Shown here: one piece after another, positions 1-8,424 of the stretch
Layout: each line of letters opens with the position of its first letter
Position numbering within the stretch: the stretch's first letter is position 1
Source of the DNA: JAUZRW01 sp964549915
GTDB lineage: Bacteria > Chloroflexota > Anaerolineae > Aggregatilineales > Phototrophicaceae
Direction of reading: 5' to 3'
Length of the DNA: 64,000 nucleotides
NCBI GenBank assembly: GCA_964549915.1
Contig: CAZJWX010000015.1
Location: 4,341 to 68,340 of the forward strand
Translations under genes and position numbers: made by a program
Notes under the pieces: model-generated
The model's input: only the letters and a program-made list of their open reading frames with translations
Told to the model about the DNA's origin: nothing
Database searches by the model: none

Positions 1-1
1 G

Positions 2-2068
2 GATGACTCGGACACGGATAATGACGGGCTGAATGATGGCTTCGAAATCGCTTCGGCCTACAATATCTCGCCGACGGATCGCGACAGCGACAACGACGGC
101 CTCGACGACAAGAGCGAAGTTGACGATGACCTGAACCCGGTGGATACGCTCCCCGGCGACGCCAACCCGGAACAGCCCAACACGGATGGGCCGGAGAATG
201 AACTGGTGCTCGACGGGCGTCTGTGCAACATGAAGGACGGCGAAGAGCGCAACATCGAAGGCACCAACCCCTCGTGGCTCGATACGGACAACGATGGCTT
301 GAGCGACTGCCAGGAGACCCGCGCCTACCCGACGGATCCGACCGATCCCGACAGCGATGGCGATGGCGCTGAAGACGGTTACGAAGTCGAACGCTTCTGC
401 GACCCGACCGATAACACCGAGACACCGGGGCCTGAAGGCTCGCCGACGGAATACTGCGACGAAGACCTGGATGGCGATGGTCTGGCGGATCAGTGGGAAC
501 TGACCTACTTCCCCGGCATCGACACTCATGACGGAAACGACGACCCGGACGGCGACCTGTGCAACAACGAGTGTGAAGAGACGCAGGGCACGGATCCGCT
601 CGATCCCGACACGGACAACGATGGTCGCTCTGACTGGGAAGAACTGACCAACGACCCCATCAGCGACCCGCTGGATGACGATACGGACGATGACGGCCTG
701 CTGGACGGCGAAGAGATCAGCCTGGGCACCGCGCCGCGCAACCCGGATACGGATGGCGAGGGCTTGCTGGACGGGGATGAAGTCAACGTCTACGGGACAG
801 ACCCGGGGGATACCGACACCGACAATGACGGCATCAACGACTATCACGAGACCATCGGCTTCGTGGTGATTGGCGAGACTCCGCAGGATCATGGCTGGGG
901 GCCGACCAACCCGTTGCTGGCAGACAGCGACTCGGACACGCTGAGTGATTACAACGAAGTGGTTGTCCATAACACGAACCCCAACAGCGCCGACACCGAT
1001 ACGGACGGCTTGCCGGATAACGTGGAGTTGGACGACTCGCTGACGGACCCGACCGATGATGACAGCGATGATGATGGCCTGCTGGACGGGCAGGAATACT
1101 ACGACGGCGTGACCTACCTGGGCATCCAGGATTACGAGATGACCTTCTGCGAGGGCACCGCCGATGAGACGGTGGTGACCATCGACCTGACCACGCTCAA
1201 TCCGCTGAATCCGGATCGCGATGGTGATGGCCTGTTGGACGGGCAGGAAGTCAACGTCTACAACACGAACCCGACCAACGTCGACTCCGACGGGGATGAC
1301 GTGGACGAAGACTCCGACCTGAACGACTTCGAAGAAGCGGAAGACGGCAATGTGGCGACTGACCCGATGTGTGCTGCCAGCGGTGACCCCAACGACAGCG
1401 ACGGTGACGGCATCACCAACACCGACGAGCTTTCGGGGACATTCGGCTATGTGACCGATCCGTTCAACGAAGATACCGACCAGGACGGCATCGACGACTA
1501 CACCGAGATGGTCAGCGGCTTCGACATGAGCATCAACTACGTCGATAAGTACAACAACCCGCAGTCCATCGTTGAACTGGTCTTCACCGACCCGACGGAT
1601 AACGACTCCGACGATGACGGCCTGCTGGATGGCGAAGAGCGCAACGGCACCTATATCTACCGCACGCATCCCAACATGCTGGATACGGACGGCGATAATC
1701 TGTCCGACGGTGATGAGATCAACATCTTCAACACCAACCCGCTCAACGCCTACAACGAATGGCAGCGCCAGTACAAGGCGCAGAGCGGCATCTGGGACGT
1801 GCTGACGGTATACTGGGCGGAAGGCGAAGAAGCCGCCCTGGAAGAAGCCCAACTGCGCGGCTTCACCGTCCTGGAAGATGGCACGGTCTTCATCCGCGTG
1901 CAGCCCACAGGCGGCAACTACAACGCGATCAAGTCGCTCATTCAGAACAATGACGGCACGATTGTGGCGGAAGTCTGGGGTGGTAGCGCGATGGAAGTCT
2001 ACGTCTCGATGGACTTGCTGGGGCAGCTCTTGCTGGATAACCGCATCAACTACATGTGGAAGCTGTAG
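2..2068 (+). CDS. Thrombospondin type 3 calcium-repeat surface protein, 5' partial
   Basis: The frame is open from the window edge, so the true start lies upstream. The visible part is almost entirely aspartate-rich repeats of the form D-x-D-x-D-G-L-x-D-x-x-E (for example DTDNDGLSDCQE, DSDDDGLLDGQE); I count about 18. Alternate repeats are joined by 20-40 residue linkers often ending in TDPT/TNPN. This is the thrombospondin type 3 pattern, known to bind Ca2+ in extracellular proteins. The last 100 residues (from EWQRQY) lack repeats and form a separate mixed alpha/beta-looking C-terminal domain I do not recognise. There is no LPxTG or terminal membrane helix. It is probably a secreted, calcium-stiffened adhesion or surface-layer protein; function is inferred. 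A strong terminator follows. Confidence 0.85.
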   Translation, partial: DDSDTDNDGLNDGFEIASAYNISPTDRDSDNDGLDDKSEVDDDLNPVDTLPGDANPEQPNTDGPENELVLDGRLCNMKDGEERNIEGTNPSWLDTDNDGLSDCQETRAYPTDPTDPDSDGDGAEDGYEVERFCDPTDNTETPGPEGSPTEYCDEDLDGDGLADQWELTYFPGIDTHDGNDDPDGDLCNNECEETQGTDPLDPDTDNDGRSDWEELTNDPISDPLDDDTDDDGLLDGEEISLGTAPRNPDTDGEGLLDGDEVNVYGTDPGDTDTDNDGINDYHETIGFVVIGETPQDHGWGPTNPLLADSDSDTLSDYNEVVVHNTNPNSADTDTDGLPDNVELDDSLTDPTDDDSDDDGLLDGQEYYDGVTYLGIQDYEMTFCEGTADETVVTIDLTTLNPLNPDRDGDGLLDGQEVNVYNTNPTNVDSDGDDVDEDSDLNDFEEAEDGNVATDPMCAASGDPNDSDGDGITNTDELSGTFGYVTDPFNEDTDQDGIDDYTEMVSGFDMSINYVDKYNNPQSIVELVFTDPTDNDSDDDGLLDGEERNGTYIYRTHPNMLDTDGDNLSDGDEINIFNTNPLNAYNEWQRQYKAQSGIWDVLTVYWAEGEEAALEEAQLRGFTVLEDGTVFIRVQPTGGNYNAIKSLIQNNDGTIVAEVWGGSAMEVYVSMDLLGQLLLDNRINYMWKL

Positions 2069-2101
2069 CACAGCAGCACAGACAATACGCTGACGACGAG
2101 A

Positions 2102-2130
2102 GGGCGCGAATTTCCGCGCCCTTTTGTTTT
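2102..2130 (+). terminator. Rho-independent terminator of the calcium-repeat gene
   Basis: Perfect 7-bp stem GGGCGCG (2102-2108) / CGCGCCC (2115-2121) with a 6-nt loop, followed by TTTTGTTTT. It lies 34 bases after the stop codon and just before the end of the convergent gene. The minus-strand side lacks a T-tract, so it acts mainly on the plus strand. Confidence 0.9.
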
Positions 2131-2131
2131 C

Positions 2132-2827
2132 CTATCCGAAACTTTCCAGGGAGAAAACGGCATCGAAGGCCGGGCTGTGCAGCCACAGGGGGAAGGCCGG
2201 GTTGGCGACGAAACGTACCGCCACGCGACCCCGCACCCGGCTGTGTCGCCAGATGGCGTCCGTTCCGTCTGTCAGGGCGATGCGCGTCTCGTTGAAGGCA
2301 TCCGGCGGTTCGCAGATGTCAAAATCTTGCAGATCGTTGATGGCCGTCCGCATCCGTTGCAGGATCGCGGCCTGTTGGAGCTGTGCCGCATCGTGCGCAT
2401 GGCGGCCTGTGAGCGTCTCGCGCAGTTCGGCAGCCGTCATCGTGTACCAGCCGCCGTTGCGCGAATGATCCGGCAGGACGAAGCCGCTCTCGCGCATCTG
2501 CTTGATCGCCTTGTCGATTGCTGCTGTGTACTGAGTTCCGTGGAAGACCAGCGGCTCGGCGAGCGTTGTCTGGTCTGCGCCTTCCGAGGCCAGCAGGGGC
2601 AGCCAGAGCGCGTACTCCCCGGCGCGTCGTACTGAAACTCGCCGCGTCGTCTGCCGCCAATCGGGAAGCTCCCCCGCTGCATCCAGCCCGATGATTCGAT
2701 CACGTGCGTAGAAGGGGAAAGCTTTCGCGCTGATCTGCCGTCCGCTGATCTGCACCTTCCAGAACGGCAGGGCACTCGTAACCAGCGGCGGCTGCGGCTC
2801 AATCTGCAAGATGTCGATGTGGCTCAT
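2132..2827 (-). CDS. Hypothetical protein, 231 aa
   Basis: I do not recognise the family. The protein starts MSHIDILQIEPQPP, is soluble, has no signal peptide or membrane segment, and contains evenly spread aromatic residues suggesting a compact beta-rich fold. Residues about 110-160 look helical (TAAIDKAIKQMRESG, AAELRETLTGRHAHD). Codon use matches its neighbours, and the opposite frames lack recognisable domains, so this frame is preferred. It converges with the calcium-repeat gene and is separated from the ferredoxin gene by a 282-base region with no other gene. No function is proposed. Confidence 0.6.
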   Translation of the reverse strand: MSHIDILQIEPQPPLVTSALPFWKVQISGRQISAKAFPFYARDRIIGLDAAGELPDWRQTTRRVSVRRAGEYALWLPLLASEGADQTTLAEPLVFHGTQYTAAIDKAIKQMRESGFVLPDHSRNGGWYTMTAAELRETLTGRHAHDAAQLQQAAILQRMRTAINDLQDFDICEPPDAFNETRIALTDGTDAIWRHSRVRGRVAVRFVANPAFPLWLHSPAFDAVFSLESFG

Positions 2828-3109
2828 GGTCTCGTTCCCGTGTCCAACGCTCTGGTCAAAACTTTACACGCAGCGTTACAATCCTGTAAAGTCAGCGTCT
2901 TGTATGAAATCGCATGAGAGGGTTTAACCTGCCGAAAAATGTGAGAAACAGCGAAGAAAAATGGGGCAAACAGGCACGAAAAATAGAGTTTTAAATCCAA
3001 CAAAAGTCACAGAAACTTCGGGTATGCTTTGTTAGGATACAGTCAACTTGAAACCGGGGGCTTGTTCTATGGCACCCGGGATTATGGAATCTTTCCAGAG
3101 GAGTGATCG

Positions 3110-3463
3110 ATGACTCACATTATTACCAGCCTTTGCCTGCGCGATGGCGCTTGCGTAGAAGTTTGCCCTGTTGAATGCATCGTCCCCGGGAAACCGGAAG
3201 CGGAATGGCCCTGGTATTTCATTGACCCGGACACCTGCATCGACTGCGGCGCATGCATCCCGGAATGCCCCTTCGAAGCGATCTTCGTGGAAGAAGAGGT
3301 TCCGGATTCGTACGAGATGATGGAAGGCCAGGAGACGGTTCCCTTCGACACGAAGAAGATCGTCGTGCACAGCGAAGGCGATGTCGTTGACCTGACGCCG
3401 GACATCAAGCCGAACTACGACTTCTTCAGCAGCGGCCCAGGTTACGAAGCGCTCAACATGTAA
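3110..3463 (+). CDS. 8-Cys ferredoxin (7Fe/8Fe bacterial type), 117 aa
   Basis: Small cytoplasmic electron carrier. Cysteines C9, C15, C19 and C23 precede the classical C-x2-C-x2-C-x3-C-P motif at C43, C46, C49 and C53 (CIDCGACIPECP). By analogy with Azotobacter-type ferredoxins, C9/C15/C19 plus C53 hold one cluster and C43/C46/C49 plus C23 the second. Whether cluster I is 3Fe or 4Fe cannot be decided from sequence. An acidic 60-residue C-terminal tail follows the core, longer than in clostridial 2[4Fe-4S] ferredoxins. A good ribosome site AGAGGAG lies 7 bases before ATG. It is monocistronic, with its own terminator. Confidence 0.93.
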   Translation: MTHIITSLCLRDGACVEVCPVECIVPGKPEAEWPWYFIDPDTCIDCGACIPECPFEAIFVEEEVPDSYEMMEGQETVPFDTKKIVVHSEGDVVDLTPDIKPNYDFFSSGPGYEALNM

Positions 3464-3485
3464 GCTGGGTTTTCAGCGGAATCCG

Positions 3486-3518
3486 AACACCTCGTCCACG
3501 AAGGGCGGGGTGTTTTTG
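3486..3518 (+). terminator. Terminator after ferredoxin
   Basis: A 12-bp stem with two G-T wobbles: AACACC (3486-3491) pairs with GGTGTT (3509-3514), extended inward by TCGTCC/GGGCGG around a 5-nt loop. It is followed by TTTTT from 3513 to 3517. It isolates the ferredoxin from the rhodopsin gene downstream. Confidence 0.85.
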
Positions 3519-3555
3519 ATTCGCGCGTTGCAGGCAGCGATTGCGCGGTAGTTTC

Positions 3556-3568
3556 GTACAGGCTGTAC
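3556..3568. promoter_or_regulatory. Short dyad upstream of rhodopsin gene
   Basis: GTACAG-G-CTGTAC is a perfect 6-bp inverted repeat around one base, in the 243-base gap between the ferredoxin terminator and the rhodopsin start. It could be half of an operator system with the second dyad at 3648-3671. No binding protein is suggested by the sequence. Confidence 0.35.
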
Positions 3569-3647
3569 AACGAATCGCCTCAAAACTTCACCAGTTTTTA
3601 CAGCGGACTCACGAATTGCTCATCGGCTGGGAGTATGGTTCTTTCAC

Positions 3648-3671
3648 AACGTTCAAATTGTACTGAACGTT
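3648..3671. promoter_or_regulatory. Operator-like inverted repeat before rhodopsin gene
   Basis: AACGTTCA (3648-3655) and TGAACGTT (3664-3671) are perfect 8-bp arms separated by 8 bases, 36 bases before the rhodopsin ATG. One arm per helical turn and a half is typical of a dimeric repressor or activator site. There is no T-tract, so a terminator is unlikely. This suggests that rhodopsin expression is regulated. Confidence 0.5.
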
Positions 3672-3706
3672 CTGGAAATTACTAAATCACACTCGGAGGC
3701 GTAACA

Positions 3707-4510
3707 ATGCCTGAACTAACACAGTTTGAGTACAGCTTGGTCTACAACCTGTTCTCTTTCACCTTCGCGACGATGTTCGCCGCATTCATTTTCTTCGTGC
3801 TGGCACGGCAGGATATCGCGCCAAAGTATCGCGGTGCGCTGGTGATGTCGGCGCTGGTGGTCGCGGTCGCTGGATACCACTACTTCCGCATTTTTGAAAG
3901 CTGGGAAGCGGCTTTCAGCATTGCGGAGGGCAGCGACGGCGCTTTCACCTACATTGCATCCGGTGAACCCTTCAACGACGCTTACCGTTACATCGACTGG
4001 CTGCTGACTGTGCCGCTGCTGGTTGCGGAGTTGATTTTCGTCATCAACCCCAACAACAAAGGTCGCCTGACCTTCACGCTGGCGACGGCTGCCGCGCTGA
4101 TGGTCATCCTGGGTTATCCTGGCGAAGTGGCTGCCGACAACGGTACGCGGGCACTCTGGGGCTTCCTCAGCACGCTGCCCTTCGTTTACATCGTCTGGCA
4201 GTTGTTCAGCGGCCTGGGTGATGCCGTAGACAAGCAGCCGGGAGGGGCGAAAGTGCTGGTGCGCAACATTCGTCTGCTGCTGCTGGCAACCTGGGGCTTC
4301 TACCCGATTGTCTACATGCTGCCCTTCCTGTTTGAAGGTGGTGCGGCTGCCAATTCGACAGCTTTGGTCGCCGTGCAGGTGGGCTACTGCATCGCAGATG
4401 TAGCAGCGAAGGCGGGCTACGGCGTGATGATCTACGCCATCGCCCGTGAGAAGAGCATCGCCGAAGGCTACAAGCCCGGTGCTGCGGAAGCGGTTCTGAG
4501 CGCAGCCTGA
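3707..4510 (+). CDS. Xanthorhodopsin-like light-driven proton pump, 267 aa
   Basis: Seven-helix microbial rhodopsin with retinal-binding K235 in helix G (ADVAAKAGYG). Helix C reads RYIDWLLTVPLLVAE, giving D97, T101 and E108, the DTE set of proton pumps (acceptor D97, donor E108). L105 is the green-tuning residue of proteorhodopsins. H58 (GYHYF) matches the histidine that pairs with the acceptor. The helix E region GTRALWGFLST places glycine G152 where xanthorhodopsin has Gly156, the small residue opening a window for a carotenoid antenna. The whole sequence resembles Salinibacter xanthorhodopsin by eye. Ribosome site GGAGG precedes ATG by 8 bases. No carotenoid, retinal or blh gene lies nearby. 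Location: cytoplasmic membrane. Confidence 0.96.
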   Translation: MPELTQFEYSLVYNLFSFTFATMFAAFIFFVLARQDIAPKYRGALVMSALVVAVAGYHYFRIFESWEAAFSIAEGSDGAFTYIASGEPFNDAYRYIDWLLTVPLLVAELIFVINPNNKGRLTFTLATAAALMVILGYPGEVAADNGTRALWGFLSTLPFVYIVWQLFSGLGDAVDKQPGGAKVLVRNIRLLLLATWGFYPIVYMLPFLFEGGAAANSTALVAVQVGYCIADVAAKAGYGVMIYAIAREKSIAEGYKPGAAEAVLSAA

Positions 4511-4536
4511 GCTTCGCTGCATCGTCGGATCATGGA

Positions 4537-4560
4537 GAGGTCGCCCCGTGCGGCCTCTTT
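4537..4560 (+). terminator. Probable terminator after rhodopsin
   Basis: An 8-bp stem with one wobble, GAGGTCGC (4537-4544) / GCGGCCTC (4550-4557), loop CCCGT, followed by only three T. It lies 27 bases after the stop. The short T-run lowers confidence. Confidence 0.6.
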
Positions 4561-4564
4561 CGAT

Positions 4565-5143
4565 TCAGGCATCTTCGAAGTCCACGCGGCGGTAGACATC
4601 GCGCAGCGCCAGCGTGCAGCCAATGGAAGGCAATTCCAGCACCGCGTCAGGCTCGTTGATCTCGCCGAACTCCCAGGTCGTTTCACTCTTGCGGATGATG
4701 CCCTGTACCTGCACCTTATCCTGAGAGAACATCCAGTACTCTTGCACACTGGCCATATTGCGATACGCCCAGAGTTTGCGTCCACGATCCCGGTCTTCGG
4801 TGGAGGGGGATAGAACTTCAATGATGATGGTGGGATTGAGTAAGGTATTCTCTTTCGCGTCCGTATAGCGATCTTCACCACATACAACAACGAGATCTGG
4901 ATAGAAATAGTGGTCTGCGGCAAATTGGGTGCGCATATCCGCTTGAAAGACCTCGTATGGCTTATCGAGCAATTGCCCGTAAAGCGCATACTGAATCGCA
5001 CTGGTGATCTGGTTATGACGTTTGCTGGCACCCGCCATCGCATAGACTTGCCCGTCCATGAACTCATGGCGGATTTCCGACTCTTCCTCAAAAGCCAGAT
5101 ATTCTTCAACTGTCTATTTGGTGTGTATGGGCTTCACAGCCAT
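4565..5143 (-). pseudogene. Uma2-family (DUF820) endonuclease gene with amber codon near the start
   Basis: The intact part from MDGQVYAMAGAS (ATG at 5059) is a Uma2/DUF820 restriction-like fold: QADMRTQF, FYPDLVVVCG and NPTIIIEVLSPSTEDRDRG carry the conserved D, E and PD-(D/E)xK-type elements. Reading further upstream in the same frame gives the usual family N-terminus MAVKPIHTK, then TAG at 5116-5114, then TVEEYLAFEEESEIRHEF, which joins in frame to MDGQ. The TAG stands where a glutamine CAG would fit, so one C-to-T change explains it. No start codon lies between the TAG and MDGQ. Either the gene is dead, or a 164-residue protein lacking the first 28 residues is made. Uma2 genes form large families in Chloroflexota and cyanobacteria with unclear roles. 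Confidence 0.8.
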
Positions 5144-5275
5144 GTGAGTTCTCGACCTCTATGCTGCTGTCAGTATATCACGAGACTTCTTGGGCGAGCC
5201 TCACAATAGCACTTCGCGGCGGATGCGTTACAATCCCCTGCCAAAGTTGAAACACTGGATTTGGAGAATATACTG

Positions 5276-7006
5276 ATGTCGGAGTCACAGACGAAAAGCA
5301 ACGGTGCACACCCTCTCAACGCGCGCAGCCGCACCCTGGTCGAAGGCAATGATCGCGCTGCTGCCCGTGCCATGCTCAAAGGCGCTGGCTTCAGCGATGA
5401 TGATCTGAAGAAACCTCTGATCGGCATCGCCAATACCTGGACGGAAATCGGCCCCTGCAATTTCCATCTGCGGATTCTGGCGCACGCTGTGAAAGAGGGG
5501 ATTCGCGCGGCAGGTGGCACGCCTTTCGAGTTCAACACCATCAGCATCAGCGATGGCATCACGATGGGCACGGAAGGCATGAAAGCCTCGCTCGTCAGCC
5601 GCGAAGTGATCGCCGATAGCATCGAACTGGTGACGCGGGCGAATTACCTGGACGGCGTGATCGCGCTCTCGTCCTGTGATAAGACCATCCCCGGTACGAT
5701 CATGGCCCTGCTGCGCCTGAATATCCCCTCGCTGATGCTCTACGGTGGCACGATTCGCCCCGGCAAGCGTCGCGTGCAGCAGAACGGTGAAGAAGTCGAA
5801 CAGCGCCTGGATATCGTCAGCGTCTTCGAAGCCATCGGCGCTTACGCCAGCGACCAGATCAGCGCCGAGGACTTCAAAGAGATCGAAGACCTGGCCTGCC
5901 CCGGCCCCGGTGCCTGCGGTGGGCAATTCACGGCGAATACGATGGCGACCATCAGCGAGATCATGGGCATCTGCCCGATGGGGATGGCGGATGTCCCGGC
6001 GGAAGACGACAACAAGAAGAACGTCGCCTACCGCGCGGGCGAGATGATGCTGGATTTGATCGAACGGGATGTGCGCCCGCTGGAGATCATCACGCGCACC
6101 TCGCTGGAAAACGCCATCGCCGCCGCGACGGGCACGGCAGGCAGCACCAACAGCATCCTGCACACGCTGGCCTTCGCCCGCGAGGCCAACCTCCCCTTCA
6201 CGTTGGACGACATCGAGCGCATCAGCCAGCGGACTCCGGTGATTGCCGATATGCGCCCCACCGGGAAGTACGTCGCGCAAGACCTCTACGAAGCCGGGGG
6301 CATGCGCATGCTGGCGAAGAAGATGCTGGATATGGGCTTGCTCGACGGCAGCACCATGACCGTTACCGGGAAGACACTCGCCGAAGAAGCTGCCAGCGCC
6401 CAGGAAGCACCGGGGCAGAAGGTCGTCATGCAGTCGCTGGACGAAGCCATCAAACCGACGGGGGGACTCGTGATTCTGCACGGGAATCTGGCACCGAATG
6501 GCGCGGTCGTCAAGCTCAAGGGGGATGAGCCGCAGCATCATCGCGGCCCGGCACGCATCTTCGAGCGGGAAGAAGACGCCATGGAAGCGGTGCAGAACCA
6601 TCGCATTCAGAAGGGCGATGTCGTTGTGATCCGCTATGAAGGCCCCACCGGAGGCCCTGGCATGCGCGAGATGCTCTCGGTGACGGCGGCTCTCGTCGGG
6701 CAGGGGTTGGGGCGCGATGTGATGCTCATCACCGATGGGCGCTTCAGCGGCGGTACGCGCGGCCTGATGATCGGGCATATTGCGCCGGAGGCCATGGTCG
6801 GTGGGCCGATTGGCCTGCTGCAAGAGGGGGATGAGGTCGAAGTGAATGTGCCGGAGCGCAGCATCAATGTCTTGCTCAGCGATGCGGAATTGGTGCAGCG
6901 CCGCAAGAACTGGATCGCGCCGCAGCCCAATTACACGACGGGCGTGCTGGCGAAATACGCGCAGCTGGTCAAGCAAGCAGACGACGGCGCAATCACCAGC
7001 GCGTAA
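5276..7006 (+). CDS. ilvD: Dihydroxy-acid dehydratase IlvD
   Basis: Catalyses dehydration of 2,3-dihydroxy-isovalerate and -methylvalerate, the third step of valine/isoleucine synthesis, in the cytoplasm. Fe-S ligand cysteines are seen as GPC61NFH, SSC134DKTIPG and the signature CPGPGAC214GGQFTANTM. The substrate/metal loops GRFSGGTRG and GPTGGPGMRE near the C-terminus are intact. At about 576 aa it has the family's usual length. ATG at 5276 is preferred over the in-frame TTG at 5261 because GGAGA sits 8 bases before it. The gene is single; other ilv genes are not in the window. It converges with the TPR gene. Confidence 0.97.
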   Translation: MSESQTKSNGAHPLNARSRTLVEGNDRAAARAMLKGAGFSDDDLKKPLIGIANTWTEIGPCNFHLRILAHAVKEGIRAAGGTPFEFNTISISDGITMGTEGMKASLVSREVIADSIELVTRANYLDGVIALSSCDKTIPGTIMALLRLNIPSLMLYGGTIRPGKRRVQQNGEEVEQRLDIVSVFEAIGAYASDQISAEDFKEIEDLACPGPGACGGQFTANTMATISEIMGICPMGMADVPAEDDNKKNVAYRAGEMMLDLIERDVRPLEIITRTSLENAIAAATGTAGSTNSILHTLAFAREANLPFTLDDIERISQRTPVIADMRPTGKYVAQDLYEAGGMRMLAKKMLDMGLLDGSTMTVTGKTLAEEAASAQEAPGQKVVMQSLDEAIKPTGGLVILHGNLAPNGAVVKLKGDEPQHHRGPARIFEREEDAMEAVQNHRIQKGDVVVIRYEGPTGGPGMREMLSVTAALVGQGLGRDVMLITDGRFSGGTRGLMIGHIAPEAMVGGPIGLLQEGDEVEVNVPERSINVLLSDAELVQRRKNWIAPQPNYTTGVLAKYAQLVKQADDGAITSA

Positions 7007-7056
7007 TGATGTTTTGAACGACAAAGTCACAAACATCCATAGGCTGTCACCCCCCC

Positions 7057-8424
7057 TCACAGCCCTGCCAGCAGGCGCTCTGCCAGCGGGGCGAAGGGGT
7101 GGTCTTCCTGCGCCAGCCCTTCCAGGATGGGGCGGGCATCGTCGGGGCGTCCGGTATCCAGGTAAATCCGCGCCAGGTCGTAACGCGCTCGGGGACTCTG
7201 CGGGTCGGCATCCAGCGCGGCCTGCACCTGCGCCAGCCCTTCCTCGCTCCGTCCAATCTGGTGCAGCGCCCAGCCCTGTGCGGATAGCGCCACCGGATCG
7301 AGTTGTGCGCTTCGTTCTGCCCGCGTGAACAGCAGGTACGGCTCCGGCACCAGGTAGGCCTCTTCCACATAGAGGCGGTCGAGCGCTTGCTGGTAGAGGG
7401 CATCGCCCTGCGAAAGGGCAATTGCCGAAAGCAACCAGGTCTCGGCGTCGGTCAGGCTGCCCATCGCCCGGTAGGTGTTGCCCAGTTCCGCGTGGAAAAT
7501 CGCCGCATCCGGTTCCAGTACCACCGCCGTCAGCAGCGCCAGCACGCTCTCATCGTAGGCTTCCAGCGCCCGCCAGTAAATGCCCTCGGCATAGCGCACG
7601 TTGGCGTCCTGCGGAGCCAGCGCCAGGGCGCGTTCCAGCCAGGGTGCGCCGTCTTTGCCCTGCTGCACGCGCATCACGGCGACGTAAGCCATCGCCTCGG
7701 GGAAGGGGTAATCGCTCACGGTCGCTATCTGGAAGGCGTGTTCCGCCAGCGACCACGCTTCGCCGCTCGCCAGGACGGCTCCTACCCGCGCCCCCAGCGG
7801 AACCGGGGAGTCCGTCTCTTGCAGCACATCCAGCAGCGCCAGCGCCGGCTCCCGGTAGAGGTTGTCTTCGGCGGTCAGCGGTTGCAGCCAGGCAATCGCC
7901 GTCTGCGGATCGCTGGCAGCCAGCAGGGCACCGCCCCGGTAGGCCGCCCAACCGTTCTCCGGGGTGCGTTCGCGCAGCGCCAGTAAATGCCCGTAGGCCG
8001 CCGCCCAATCGCCCCGGCGCAGGCGAATGCTGGCCGCATTGCGCAGGTTGCTGACGCTCGCTTGGGCGCGGACGCTGGCTTCCCAGTGCGCCAGGGCGCG
8101 AGTCTCATCGCCCAGTTCCGTCCAAATTTCGGCGGCTTCGCGATGCAGCCGCGCAGACCAGCCGTTACTGGCGGCCTCGGCTTCGATGTTGTAGAGGTCG
8201 GTCTGTAGATTGGCGGGAATGGCAGCCGCAGCGGTGGCAGTCGCCTGGGCGATTTCGGTGGGGGTTGCGCTGGGGAAGAGCACCCCGTCATCGGGCAGGA
8301 CGAAGACCCCCAGCCCGAACAGGATCGCCAGAACGAAAACGAGCAGCACAATAACCCGCGCCGCTCGCCACGATGATAATTTGCGTCGGCTCACTGGCTT
8401 ATCCGGCGGCTGATTCCTCGCCAC
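7057..8424 (-). CDS. Membrane-anchored TPR protein, 455 aa
   Basis: An N-terminal basic stretch (RRKLSSWR) is followed by one hydrophobic helix (about residues 24-45), then a low-complexity ATATAAAA segment and an alpha-helical repeat region extending to the end. Several units match tetratricopeptide spacing, for example ALAHWEASVRAQ and YDLARIYLDTGRPDDARPILEGLA. The repeats probably lie outside the membrane and bind proteins. The GTG start at 8424 overlaps the response regulator gene by 26 bases; a second GTG at 8394, four bases after that gene's stop, is also possible. Overlap and same strand indicate one operon with the response regulator. Confidence 0.8.
   Translation of the reverse strand: MARNQPPDKPVSRRKLSSWRAARVIVLLVFVLAILFGLGVFVLPDDGVLFPSATPTEIAQATATAAAAIPANLQTDLYNIEAEAASNGWSARLHREAAEIWTELGDETRALAHWEASVRAQASVSNLRNAASIRLRRGDWAAAYGHLLALRERTPENGWAAYRGGALLAASDPQTAIAWLQPLTAEDNLYREPALALLDVLQETDSPVPLGARVGAVLASGEAWSLAEHAFQIATVSDYPFPEAMAYVAVMRVQQGKDGAPWLERALALAPQDANVRYAEGIYWRALEAYDESVLALLTAVVLEPDAAIFHAELGNTYRAMGSLTDAETWLLSAIALSQGDALYQQALDRLYVEEAYLVPEPYLLFTRAERSAQLDPVALSAQGWALHQIGRSEEGLAQVQAALDADPQSPRARYDLARIYLDTGRPDDARPILEGLAQEDHPFAPLAERLLAGL

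Noticed and set aside
2..2068. Dockerin or RTX toxin repeats
   Set aside because: Repeat spacing and the D-x-D-x-D-G-x-x-D-x-x-E pattern fit thrombospondin type 3, not the GGxGxDxUx RTX or paired dockerin pattern.
5285..7060. A 591-residue open frame on the minus strand
   Set aside because: Antisense of ilvD; His/Arg/Asp-rich product typical of a shadow frame.
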